Shown piece after piece: positions 1 to 10,264 of a DNA stretch of 64,000 bases. A program made the translations under genes and the position numbers. The notes beneath the pieces are model-generated. The model ran no database searches and was not told where the DNA came from. It saw nothing but the letters and a program-made list of their open reading frames with translations. This stretch comes from Branchiostoma belcheri (taxonomy: Eukaryota > Chordata > Leptocardii > Amphioxiformes > Branchiostomatidae). Location: assembly GCF_001625305.1 (NCBI RefSeq), contig NW_017804054.1:209648-273647 (forward strand), given 5' to 3'. Each line of letters starts with the position of its first letter. Positions within the stretch are counted from its first letter, which is position 1.

Positions 1-560
1 CTCAATCTGTTTCCCGGTCCAGTCTATACCAGAAAGGCAATCTTGGGGATGGGTTACTTCTGTACCGCGCGACCTGGTGTTGGCATGTCTTATCTGTCAT
101 CACCTAACGTAACCGTAAAGCGATTTAGATCCAACGCTAAATTAAGCAGCCAACGCCGGAGGCTATCTCTGTAAACTGTAAGGATCGCCCATAGGGAGTC
201 ACATTGGCAGGCCACGCATATGGCAACAACACATGCTTTAGAAGCAAAACACTGACCCAACAACGAGAGACATCTTACATATTGCAATTACACAAATCGT
301 CTGACATCCTTCCACATTCGGTTCTATTTTCTATACAAGGAAATAGGAAAGGAATGCGCAATAGGCAAATACATCGTGACAACATTTGTACAAAGGGCAG
401 GGGGCGACGTGCCAAATAGTAGCGTCATGTCGTTAAACCATGAACATCAGAAATTGGGCACAAGATTTTTGATCTGAAAGAAGCTACAGTAGGTCTGCCC
501 TCGCGGGTATCAATTACGTAGACAGGACACCGGAGTATGTGCAAAGTATGTAAAACACTG
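1..560. other. Upstream non-coding region of the Kv gene
   Basis: No convincing coding region, RNA gene or repeat is visible. The short open frames here lack family resemblance. The stretch lies directly 5' of the potassium channel gene and probably holds its promoter and 5'UTR. Confidence 0.4.
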
Positions 561-561
561 C

Positions 562-572
562 TTTATTTATAA
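562..572 (+). promoter_or_regulatory. TATA-like box upstream of the Kv gene
   Basis: An A/T-only TTTATTTATAA stretch lies about 105 bases before the Kv start codon. It could position transcription of the channel gene. Such strings are common in A/T-rich DNA, and no initiator or second promoter element was recognised, so this is a weak call. Confidence 0.2.
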
Positions 573-674
573 CTCAAGAGAGAGCCATTCGACAGCAGGC
601 CATAGGAAGGGCAGCAGTTCTTGTAGTGCACCACACTCTAACGCTTGTGTTTGGGCACTTGTCCTGTAGCCACC

Positions 675-2034
675 ATGGAGTCGGCATGGATAATCGGAGC
701 GTACACGGCCACGGGGGAGCTCGCCACCCCTCGGACCCAACGCCGAATGTTGTTCGGCATGGTCCAGCGCCAGTACCGCTGGCGGGAGTTCGACCGGGAC
801 ATGACGGCAGACCGCGCCCGGGCAGCCCTCGCTCATCTCCGCCGGAGAGTGGTCATCAACGTGGCGGGACTCAGGTTCGAGCTGGAGCCGGAAACCTTGG
901 CCAGGTTCCCCAACACCTTACTGGGAAGCGCGGAGAACAGAAAGAAATTCTACGATCCTTACAGAGACGAGTACTTTTTTGATCGACACCGACCGAGTGC
1001 AGAAGCAATCATTGCGTTTTACCAAACAGGAGGGCGTCTAGACCGGCCTGATGAAGTACCCGTAGACGTCTTCACTGACGAGGTCAAGTTCTTCAAGTTG
1101 GGGGACGACGTCATTCAAAGATATCGAGAAAAAGAGGGGTTCCACAGGGCAGCCGAGCAACCATTGCCGAGAAGCAAACTAGTCAAAGACCTGTGGGTTT
1201 TAACGACTAAACCCATGAGTTCGCGCTGGGCTATGCTGTTCGCTTTCTTCTCTTTGTTTTGCGATTCTCCTGTCCGTTGCGGCAGTGTCGGCTGAAACCC
1301 TGCCTATGCTGCAGTACTCTCGTAATGAGAAATCTCCTTTCGAGGACACGTATTTCATCATCGAGACCGTCTGCAGTGCGTGGTTTGTTCTGGAATTATT
1401 GCTGCGGTTTCTGACGTGTCCGAACAGGAAACGGTACTTCAAGAGTACGCTGAACATGTACGATATGATCGCCGTGACTCCCTGGTTCATCACTATCGTG
1501 ACGATGATGGTGAACCCGATGTACATGTACTCCGGCTGGGCCATGCGCATCACCCGCCTGCTTCGCGCCACTCGCGCCCTGAAACTAGCCCGGTATTCGC
1601 GCGGGCTCCGAATGATCGGTCTGGCCCTGACTGCCAGCCTGCCCGACATCGGAATGCTCGGGGTCTTCATGGGCATCTGCATCATCTTATTCTCCTCCGC
1701 CATCTACTTCATCGAGACTGGATACGAATCGACCCACTTTGAGAGCATCCCAGACGCGTTTTGGTGGGCTCTCATCACCATGGTAACGGTAGGATACGGC
1801 GATCACTACCCTACCACTGGTGGCGGGAAATTCTTGGGCAGTATTTGTGCTTTAGCGGGTATCCTGACTATAGCTCTACCCGTACCCGTCATTGTCACAA
1901 AGTTTGACGAACTGTACGACAGACAAACGGAAAAGGACAACGAAGATGAAGAAGAGGAGGAAGACGTGGAAGAAGACTCAGAAGATGAAACTCTGTCATC
2001 AGAAGCTCCCACCACTAAAGAAACGATAGTATAG
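675..2034 (+). CDS. Shaker-type (Kv1-like) voltage-gated K+ channel, single exon, with one-base frameshift in S1
   Basis: Pore-forming subunit of a tetrameric plasma-membrane voltage-gated potassium channel. The ATG at 675 has a near-ideal Kozak context (GCCACCATGG). In order, numbered after frame correction: T1 tetramerisation domain (about 56-155, RRVVINVAGLRFELE and YFFDR motifs), S1 (about 188-205), S2 (225-245), S3 (261-279), S4 (291-312, Arg/Lys at every third position), S5 (327-348), pore helix and TVGYGD filter (Thr371 onward), S6 with PVPV gating hinge, an acidic tail, and C-terminal ETIV, a class I PDZ ligand. The frame breaks in S1: frame one runs to TGA at 1293, and the rest reads one base later. 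Dropping one T from the run at 1257-1260 restores a continuous S1 and gives 452 residues. An uninterrupted coding exon is usual for Kv1 genes. Kv1 membership rests on T1, pore and S6 motifs. The break could be a sequencing or assembly error or a real allele. Confidence 0.93.
1257..1260 (+). other. Frameshift site (T homopolymer) in Kv S1
   Basis: Four Ts here put the N-terminal part (ending ...MLFAFFSLF) and the following AILLSVAAVSAETLP in different frames. Three Ts would join them into one hydrophobic S1 ending in the ETLP motif common to Kv1 channels. The downstream frame has stops at 1201 and 1216, so the shift must lie between 1216 and 1293; the homopolymer is the simplest place. Confidence 0.8.
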
Positions 2035-2040
2035 TCATTA

Positions 2041-2078
2041 GTGATAATTATATATATATATATATAATTATAATTACT
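2041..2078. repeat. AT microsatellite in the Kv 3' region
   Basis: An alternating AT run flanked by ATAATTA/TAATTAT forms an imperfect palindrome a few bases after the Kv stop codon, so it probably lies in the 3'UTR. Confidence 0.8.
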
Positions 2079-4086
2079 TTCATGCATATGTGTGATTAAT
2101 CGGTCACACGGCTCAAGTATACGGAGCGCTCTAACTCAGCATGTGATGTAAATGGTTTCATGGATTAGAACCTTTACCTTTACCTAGTCCCATCCTCATG
2201 TCTGAGGGTCGGGGACTATTAGAACATTGTATGCTATATCCACCGTGTGGAGATTTAGAAAAAATAATTTATTAATTTATATTTATCTATTTTTGCCGTC
2301 TTTAACCAGGGTGTCCCAGTTCAGTGGTGTGACCATTGCTATACAGTGGGGGCCTGCGTTAGCGAAGGGCTGGGGTATCAATGTACATTTTCTACATACA
2401 TATAAAGTTATGTCACATAGGTCTAGGCGGTAAATATGTTATTGATTATCAGCTATACGTGTATTTAAGAAAGATGTGAAGAAATGTACCTCGAAAAGTT
2501 ACTCAGGGAAGTCTGTGTTTTACAAGGGAATGAAAAAGGACATTTTTAATCCCGTAACAGGCCCTTGCCTAACAGAGTAAAATATATATGGCAAACGATA
2601 TGCATTTTTGTTGAACTGTTGTCTATCTCACACTGTTAAGTTACGAAGAATGTTTTAAAGACATGATATGTTTAAGAAGACTGACTGATAGATACAGAAT
2701 AAGATCCTAGATGAGACGTTGGAACACCCAAATAGTTCCGTCCCTTGCCCTATACAGGGTTGACCTATGAACAGATTGATTACAATCTGCTATTCATCCG
2801 AGTCTGCCAAAATCAAAAATAACTGTCACGTTTCAGAGAGACCCGGTCACCAACATTCAGATATAACAGACGACTTCATGTGAAAACCATATGACATTCG
2901 TGTTCCGGCGTTGCCTATGATAATGTTTATTCTCTGAAGCTCTGCGGTATAATTACAGATCGTTTAACGGCTGTTACTGACCAAAAAAAATGACAGGACT
3001 CATCTTCCAAAAGCGCAGGCGGAATCTTTTAAAAGTAGGTTGATGATTTAGGGAATGTGGAAAATACTACGTATGGCGGGTCAAATTTCCCGCCCAGAAT
3101 GAGGGACGCCATAGACTGTGGTGGGGTGGCGGAGTGATACTATGCACCTGTTTCTAATGCTTTCAAATCGCTGGAGATCACTAGTTCAACCGTTATGATG
3201 TTTTGGAGGTGTCTGGTATAGTAACGGGGCCTTTTAGAGTCTTAAACGTCTGCGTGACAAGAACTTGGTGGTTACAATTAGACTTCTTCGCTGCCATAAA
3301 GGCATCTGCTTGAAACGTCCAAACACGTGTGCCGTTACAAGACAAAAGCCGTACATAGAGCGTCCAACCACGTGTGGCGTTACTACAGCCGTACTTGGAG
3401 CGTCCAACCACGTCTGCCGTTACTACAGCCGAGAATGTTACCAAATATGCAGGTTCATTCAAACGTCAAATGGTTACGTTTTGATTGAGATAGGTACGGG
3501 TGGGGCTCTGGGATTGGTCTAACAGCAGAGGTTTCTGACAGTTTGTTTGTTTGTTTATACCAGTTATACCATAACAGTGATGCGTTCTTTCATTTTGTCG
3601 TTAAAACTTTTCCCGTATTTCCCAACGGCAGCAAAACTCAAACGACATCTATACCCCGACACACGGCGTCCCGTGCAATCCAAACCACGGACAACCTCCA
3701 TGAAAAAAGGTTATTCATAAAAAGACTTTTGATATCGTCACTTTAATTTGATAAGACACTGAGCCATTCCCACAACTTGTATGTATCGACCTGTGACAGT
3801 ATCCGCCTTCAAATTGGATTGGAGAGGCCATAGTAGTGATGAGATGAAGCGGTGGAAGAGATTGAAATTAAATTTTCATGTTCAATGGTGAGGTCACGGC
3901 CATATCGGAAAGACGATTGAAGAAGTTGAGGTTATTAGTTATTGGTACAGTTACGTTGCATAGGAAAGCCAATGAGCCATTATGTTTACCCTCGGTATGG
4001 AATAGTCAGCTGAAAAGTCACAGATGAAAGATAGTCTGTAGTTATTTATAAGCCTTAGTAGTACTTTTTACTGTAATCCTGATATA
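2079..4086. other. Non-coding stretch between the Kv gene and the first MITE
   Basis: No protein-coding exon recognised. The first part is presumably Kv 3'UTR, although no canonical AATAAA signal was seen. The only clear structure is the short tandem repeat at 3316-3435. Confidence 0.4.
3316..3435. repeat. Three-copy tandem repeat, about 40-45 bp unit
   Basis: Three successive units begin CGTCCAA(A/C)CACGT and continue with GCCGTTAC and AGCCG motifs. Starts are near 3316, 3361 and 3401. The first unit is about 45 bases and the second is 40. The open frames across it on both strands are by-products of the repetition. Confidence 0.75.
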
Positions 4087-4566
4087 CAGTCAAACCTGCC
4101 AAGGTGAGCACCTTTTCAAGCTGGTCACCTGGAGTGGGGACCGCTTTTTCTCGGTCCCAAAAAAAATTCCCATGGACGCAGGCATTAAGCAACCTGTCCA
4201 ACGTGGCCACCTGGCCAACGCGACCGCTACCGCACAGAGGTGGGTCCGCTCAAGGCCCGATACTTCCCCATGTTGATTATTGATGATAACGAATGAAAAT
4301 TCATGGAGAATACCAGCCAGTTTGCCTCAACTGCTGGATGATGTTTTTGTATGAAGTAAATTGTTCCATGTGCCACCCTCCCCACATGCATTCACTACAA
4401 AACTAAAGATGCTTACAGCATTTGACATTAAAACATCTCGACTTGGATATCATTTATGCCTCAGCCATGTTGTGAGGCGACCCTCTTCAAGAAGACCACC
4501 TGTTCAAGGTTACTAGTACCACTTTTCGTTGGTCCCCTGGGTGGCCGGCTTGGACAGGTTTGACTA
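4087..4566. mobile_element. Pogo/Tigger-like non-autonomous DNA element (MITE), 480 bp
   Basis: The left end CAGTCAAACCTG and the right end CAGGTTTGACTA are inverted repeats with one mismatch, and both sides are flanked by the dinucleotide TA, as expected for a TA target-site duplication. A CAG-starting terminal repeat with TA target is typical of pogo/Tigger elements. The inner part repeats phrases such as GGTCACCTGG and GGTGGCC in both orientations, and no transposase frame is present. Family assignment is from the ends only. Confidence 0.7.
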
Positions 4567-4764
4567 TAGTCGGAATCAAGATTCTACGTGTCCTAATACT
4601 AAATGCCGTATACTATGTGGCACCTATACATGTATTTGTACTTCAATGGGTCGTAGCTCAAGCGTTTTCAAGTTTTAGAGGCGAATAGTTCTGCTATTCT
4701 TTACTTTGGGTAAAATTTTACTCATCTCCTGAGAAAGCTGCTCCAACGCAGCCGGCCGGCCTCG

Positions 4765-5554
4765 CTAGTGGCCCAAGTTGCGTTTTAAGGTGTCAACAGT
4801 CGTGAATAGTTGGCGTATGTTGTCTTGGTCGCGTTTTAAGGCGTCTTGGTCGCGTTTTAAGGCGTCAACAGTCGTGTCGTGGACAGTTGGCGCATGTCGT
4901 CTTGGTCACGCTTTAAGGCGTCAACAGTCGTGGACAGTTGACGCATGTGGCGTTGCGAGGCGTCGGCAGCCATGGACAGTCGGAGCGCGTCGTCTTGATG
5001 GCGTTTCAAGGACAACATGCACCAACTGGCCACGGCTGCTGACGCATGTGACATGTCGTCTATGTCGCGCTTTAAGGCGTCAACAGTCTTGGACAGGTCG
5101 CGCTTCAACACGTCAACAATAGTGGACATACAGGTCATTTCCTACAAATATAGCCACATAAGAAAACGAAACGTAAGAAACAATACGCATGAAAGCAGCA
5201 ACTTTTGGCTTGATAGTCTCTCAAAAACCACAATAAAATCAATATTTAGAAAAAATAGCTTTGCGGTGAAAGGCTGGCGTCAAAGACGAACGTCAAAGAG
5301 GCGAGTCACACAGAGATCAGGCTCAGCAGCACGGCGATGCCGTCTGTCAGACAGCTGCCGCGGGAGCGCAGGACTACAGAGACGGAAGACGTGTCTTGCT
5401 CTTCTTGCAGCTTGTCAGAAGCACCTTTTTCCGTGGCGGACACGCCCGCGTGAACCACTCTGATGGACGGGACGGGGTTGAGGCGGCGGCCCGCTGGTCT
5501 GACCGCGGCCGGAGCCCGAGGGAGCTGACAGGACAGCCTCTCCTGCTCGTTCAT
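4765..5554 (-). CDS. Predicted two-exon gene for a small 17-residue-repeat, coiled-coil-like protein
   Basis: Exon 1 runs from an ATG at 5554 to 5312 (81 codons, starting MNEQERLSCQLP and ending with a short hydrophobic run). A phase-0 intron of 170 bases follows: its donor GTGTGA is weak, but the acceptor has a good pyrimidine tract ending TTTGTAG. Exon 2 starts at 5141. It encodes repeats of about 17 residues on the pattern VDALKRDQDDMRQLSTT (51-bp DNA unit), with the charged/hydrophobic spacing of a helical coiled coil. A 5-bp tandem duplication (TCGTG, 4872-4881) shifts the frame, so the protein as written stops at 4857 (175 residues). Without it the frame would run through two more repeats to a TAG at 4765 (204 residues). 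No family is recognised. It could be secreted, membrane-bound or a pseudogene; the hydrophobic run is too short to call a transmembrane helix. Exon structure is predicted. Confidence 0.4.
4778..5120. repeat. 51-bp minisatellite-like tandem repeat (within the repeat-protein gene)
   Basis: Imperfect units contain GCGTTTTAAGGCGTCAACAG and GGACAGTTGGCGCATGTCG. The period is 51 bases, or 17 codons. Drift is greatest in the middle (about 4960-5040). Because the period is a multiple of three, the reverse strand keeps one protein repeat, which argues for past coding selection. Confidence 0.75.
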
Positions 5555-6208
5555 TTCGACCGAGTGCCGTGGGAACAATCGTTGCGCAATGTATAATGGT
5601 GAAACAATATATGAATATAGCAAAAAATACCTTAATTAGTCTGGCCAAGTAAAGTCACATTTGCCCTTTTCAGGACAAATGACGTGGTATGAGTTGTTGC
5701 GGGTGGTATTTTGTTTTTCTGCAGACTCAGACTCATTTACTGAATCAGTGAATTCTCGTGCCTTTTACGCATGGCGGCATGCTCCGAAAGCTCAATTCGG
5801 CAGACAGACGTTTTCAGATTTATCGTCTAAAATATGTCTTTGCGTAACAAACACATGGCGGAAGGAATAAAAGAGGAATATTGGAAACATTACATCAACC
5901 CCCTATTTCATAGTTGGTCACTTTCCACTGTGGTCACTTTCAGAGGTGACATTACATTACCATGTTTAGTACTTTTGAAATTGAAGAAAGATCCTTATAC
6001 TTCCATTCATAACGAAGAACATCAACAGATAGGTACTTGCCTCTCGTTTACAGGAATGACAGGATGTCATGTCTTGTTACATTACCATTTTCTTTGTAAT
6101 CTCTTTTTCTCATCTCAAAAGCCAAACACGTACAAAAGTGGTGACAATTCATACCGCCAACGACCGTTTCTGGTGACAACGACCGTTTACGACACGGAAA
6201 CGCGCTAG

Positions 6209-6303
6209 CCTGACTAAGTCTGCGCTCCTAGCGACCGGCCCGGTATTACACCAGCCGCCCTGGTCATACCGGGCCGGCCGCTAGTAGCGCAGACTTAGTC
6301 AGG
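6209..6303. repeat. Near-perfect 38-bp inverted repeat (cruciform-capable)
   Basis: The arms 6209-6246 and 6266-6303 match as reverse complements at 36 of 38 positions by eye. Each begins CCTGACTAAGTCTGCGCT at its outer end. The 19-base spacer contains its own small palindrome (CCAG...CTGG). The arms are G/C-rich in A/T-rich surroundings. It looks like a miniature foldback transposon but could also be a structured RNA or a regulatory palindrome. Confidence 0.85.
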
Positions 6304-7679
6304 ACCAAACGCGCGACACAGAACACAGTATATGTTCCTCTACTCACTGCCAGGATCCGTTAGTAAAAAGTACCACGTACAACATTTCTGTTCTCATGTA
6401 TTTATTCAAGTTCTGCTGAAATATTGACTACAGTGATAACTCAAATTGATCTTCTGGTCATCATACAACTAGCTGAATTCTCAATCAGTTGTCATGAAAA
6501 TATGTCCATCTGGGAGAAGCTATCGCCACTGTACAACTGCCAGAAATATTGCCAGTCAAGGTTACAACGTTACAGTGGTGCTTTAAGGCAGGGTGTTTCA
6601 AAACATCACTCTCCTACCCAGAGCCTTTTAACAGAACAGAGTGTAAACTGGGCTCTGGGTACGAAAGTAAAGAAACACTGGTCATGGGATTACAGTTACT
6701 GTCCTTTTAGTACCGTCATGGAGACATGTCAAATTAAGAGGATTTCGACTCCTTTCTTAGCAAATTTCTCAAACATCAACTTTCTCTGCAACCTTAAAAA
6801 TAATACTGTGTTCGTCTACAGATTAACCTAGTAAACATCCAGTCATGTTACAAAGAATATTTTCTAACTAAGTCACAGATATGTGTGAAGAACACACCAT
6901 ATTCTATGTCACAATATGGAATATTCTTCCATCACTTGTCATGACAGGTACAATAATGATAATAATAGTTATATTACTGTAGTAGAGTTTGGCAATGGAC
7001 TCAATGGTTGGTCTACATGTAAGTACTTGTGAACACAAATGATACATAACTTGTTGAGTAAAACTATTCTGTGGTAGATACTGTTGAGTTGAGAAGGTGC
7101 CAGAAGGACCACTGTAACATTCTGTAGTCTTCTGCAGACATTTGGGATTTCTACCATGTCATGTGGAAACTCTATCAAACATAAAATCATACTTCAATCC
7201 CACAATGTAAGGACGATCGCAAGGTATACGGAGTGAGGTGCACATGTATCATAAACCCTCACAGTGTTACAGGCTGGGTAGGACATTCAGTACTCATCAG
7301 TCTTGACACTAGTAGGGCCTATTCTTCACTTTATAATGCAATTTTAACAATGATGTTGATCATTTGACAATGCCTGCCTTAACATTGAGATGTGTGGGGT
7401 GTGGACGATGTTTACTTAAAGAATGCACTTTACTTAAAGAATGCATCTTTGGATTTTTCATCCTGGCAATTTTCTGGCTAAGCTTGCTTTAAAGCTGCCT
7501 TGCTTACGTCTGTGCCATGTCTACTTCTTCAGATGTTGTACCGCCTTTTGTCCAAATTGTATTATCCTAAAGATTGAGTTACTCCATAATCTTCATGTTC
7601 CAATCTTTCAACATCAACTTGGCTTTCATATGTTTCTTTGGTACTGATATACTAAAAACAAAAGTGGATTAAGTAAGGT

Positions 7680-7900
7680 CCCGTCACGGGGTTCCAACAG
7701 AGCTGCCACGCTCATCGTAGGTCGTCGCAAAATTTTGACGTCATGGAATTTTGTATCAGGCTGTGACAGTAACAACTGCCAACAGGGATTTCAGACAGCC
7801 TTTTCTGTAACAAGACATCTGAATTTTGTTTGATACTTGCACGACTTTCCCAACAATGTCTTTAGCTTGTGATTGTGCGACGATCATATGATGAAGGTGG
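7680..7900 (+). repeat. Dispersed repeat copy (family A)
   Basis: Contains CAGGCTGTGACAG, GGGATTTCAGACAG and CTGAATTTTG in the same order as a second copy at 36465-36650 (CAGGCTGTGAAAG, GATCTTAGACAG, CTGAATTTCG). A third, inverted copy lies near 44935-45060. No coding capacity seen; type unknown. Confidence 0.55.
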
Positions 7901-8638
7901 CTGGGCCCTAAATAACACTTGGCATAGCACAGGCAACAGAACAGGTGTGAAAAGCTGACATGACCAGACGGGGACTTGGCAGGTGGGAAAGAACAGTCTC
8001 TCCATTCACTTCTCTAAAACATTCAGTATGAATGATAATTCTATCTGTAGAATTACAAAATATATTCCTCTAGACATTCCCGGTCCCGAGACAGTCACGC
8101 ACCTGGCGGCATCCAAACATAAGAACTGTTTACTTGTAAACACTTGTTTATCATAGCATGTTATGGCATAGTGACCAATTTTCCCGTTCCAAACAACCAT
8201 AGAGTGTCCATCCTTTTGGTCTTTGCTGTTTACATAGAAAACAACTTATGTATGGAAATCAACTTGTGTATGGAATCCAAGACACCAGGATAATGTACTT
8301 TTGGAGATAAGACAATCAGTTGCATTTTAGGTCTGCCTTTCTGAGTGCAATGTTTCAGATCAGAAGCAACCAGGTGTGAAAGTCTCAGTTAGAAATGCTT
8401 TTTTTATAATTGTTAATTATTTTATATATTACATTAGTATTCACCTCACCCCAAAATTTACAGTTAAAACTGGTGAATGGCATGGCTAGTGTAAGGAAAA
8501 AGATTACAGTTTTTTTTTTAATAAAACACAACTTCTGAGCTCCATTCTTATCTTGTACAAACTTCTTAGAAGTTGTCCTTCAGAGCCTCTATGCAGATCC
8601 AGAAAGCTAAAATAACGGGAAAGCACTATAACAAGGCA

Positions 8639-8827
8639 GCAGAACACAGTATTCTGCCTACAGGGATTCATTCACATGGTTAAGGACCCAGAGTGGTTGG
8701 CTTCTCATATATGCCAGAGTGGTTGGCTTCCTCAACAATATTTATGACTTTTTCAAGTACTGTGCCACCTCCTTCATGCCCAATTTACTGTTGACCACGG
8801 AGGTCAAGGGTAAATACTGTGTTCTGC
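8639..8827. mobile_element. Short inverted-repeat element (MITE-like), about 189 bp
   Basis: GCAGAACACAGTATT at the left end is matched by its exact reverse complement AATACTGTGTTCTGC at the right end. A small internal direct repeat (CCAGAGTGGTTGGCTTC) occurs twice near 8690-8732. No open frame. Target-site duplication not clear. Confidence 0.55.
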
Positions 8828-9263
8828 AACCGCAATGGTACACTACTAACAAAGTCAACTAAATGCTGTTTTAAGACTTAAATCTTGGTGCTGCAGTTCT
8901 CCTGATAAGGAGAGGGTGGCGCTCCTTCACAAAAGGGATAAAAAGGTGGATACAACTTTTCTATACATCACCACTTCTGATACCATAACATGAATCAGAC
9001 CCTCTAACCCCCCTCCCCTCCCATGGAGTATGCCTTGACAGCAATTACACTTCCTGAGATCAGCTCATGAGAGGGTTGGGGGACACACTTTCTCTCACAC
9101 AATTGTGAAGCTGAACTTTTGTCATTTCAACTCATCAAACTTGCCATTTTGAAACCTACTACTTTAGTCCAGGCTTCACTAAGCTATTGGTATCTATACA
9201 GATGTATGTGACAAATTTTTCCTTATCTGCTTATACATGTATGTGTCTCTGGTATACAGCAAC

Positions 9264-9269
9264 TTTATT
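9264..9269 (-). terminator. Candidate poly(A) signal for NDST
   Basis: TTTATT on the plus strand reads AATAAA on the minus strand, about 780 bases beyond the NDST stop codon. It is the nearest canonical hexamer I noticed, but no downstream element was confirmed. Cleavage could use a variant signal closer to the gene. Confidence 0.3.
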
Positions 9270-10044
9270 CATATTCCAAGGTGGGATTTCTCTCTTGGAT
9301 TCTTTGAAACCTACTGGTATGTGGTTTTTCTTAGCCCAGGGTGTTTTTTCTGGAGTACTATGTTTCACATAACACTAACACTGAATGAGGTAAACTGGGT
9401 TTTTAAGTGTGTGAATTTTTGTTCTTATTATGGCGGCCAGGTTATGCAAATTTACTATTGATAACAATCATCAAAGTCAGAGAAAACTTTGTATGAAAGA
9501 CTGATTACTGTGCATGCTAGAATGAGCCTGCATTCACCTTTACCAATACTTTCTACATTGTACTAAATCCACGGGAGCTCAGCTACCAGAGGTTCTAAAG
9601 AAGCACAGTTCAGGGTACATAACTACAGGCAACTTGGAGTGGAGACATCATGGCTGGCATTAGTACATTGCAGTGCTGCTATATAACTGTCACCATGGCA
9701 CTTTGTCTGTTGGTTTTCGATATCTCAAAAGTAGCAGTTAGATCACAAAGTTGATTGGTGGCAAATTGGAGAGAGATAGGCAGTATTCTGTTCATTATCA
9801 CAGTTCTCTCTCTCTCTTTATCAAGACTTCCTTGAAAATACAAATTATAAGGACGCAAGCTCTTTATAGCATAAAAATTACAAAGCAGTGCTTACATGTA
9901 TTTTCTATCTACAAGGATATGATAAATCAAACATTATACCATTCACACTTTTTGCAATCAATATTTTCCAAATTTCTTTTTTTTTTATGTGCAATTATAA
10001 GTCTCTGATGACCTTAGGTGACCTATGGCCTTGTTCCACTGACA

Positions 10045-10264
10045 TCATCTTCCCCGGAGCTCCTCTCTCAGCCAATCAGGAAGCTGCTGTCCTAACCTGG
10101 TCAACAGTTTGGACAGTTCCACGTTGTAGGGAAGGTAGTAGTTACTCAGGAACTTCTCTGTGTCGTTCTCCATGGGAGGGTAGTGTCTCCCCTTGCTCCT
10201 CCCCAGGCACTTTGTCTTCCCGCTCGGCATGACTTGGCAGTAGAACCCTTTCGAGGGATCATAC
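10045..10264 (-). CDS. NDST: NDST coding exon 13 (C-terminus and stop)
   Basis: Residues 809-881 and TGA. Contains [20 protein letters not shown]: Cys818 and Cys828 are in place for the conserved disulfide, and Lys833 for PAPS binding. It ends [20 protein letters not shown], close to the vertebrate C-terminus. Confidence 0.95.

Larger units (their letters stand above)
5650..8638. other. Non-coding stretch with scattered repeats
   Basis: No gene recognised. Several frames of 60-135 codons occur (for example near 5834-6208 and 6424-6831), but they show no domains, splice context or coding-type composition. The clear structures are the strong inverted repeat at 6209-6303 and a dispersed-repeat copy at 7680-7900. 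Confidence 0.4.

Noticed and set aside
1806-2087. Antisense poly-Ser frame opposite the Kv C-terminus
   Set aside because: It is the reverse complement of the acidic GAA/GAG/GAT codons of the channel tail.
5415-5648. Minus-strand frame starting LARLIKVFFAIFIYCF, resembling a signal peptide
   Set aside because: The apparent first codon is TTG, not ATG, and the frame overlaps exon 1 of the repeat-protein gene, whose own ATG and phase-0 splice fit better.
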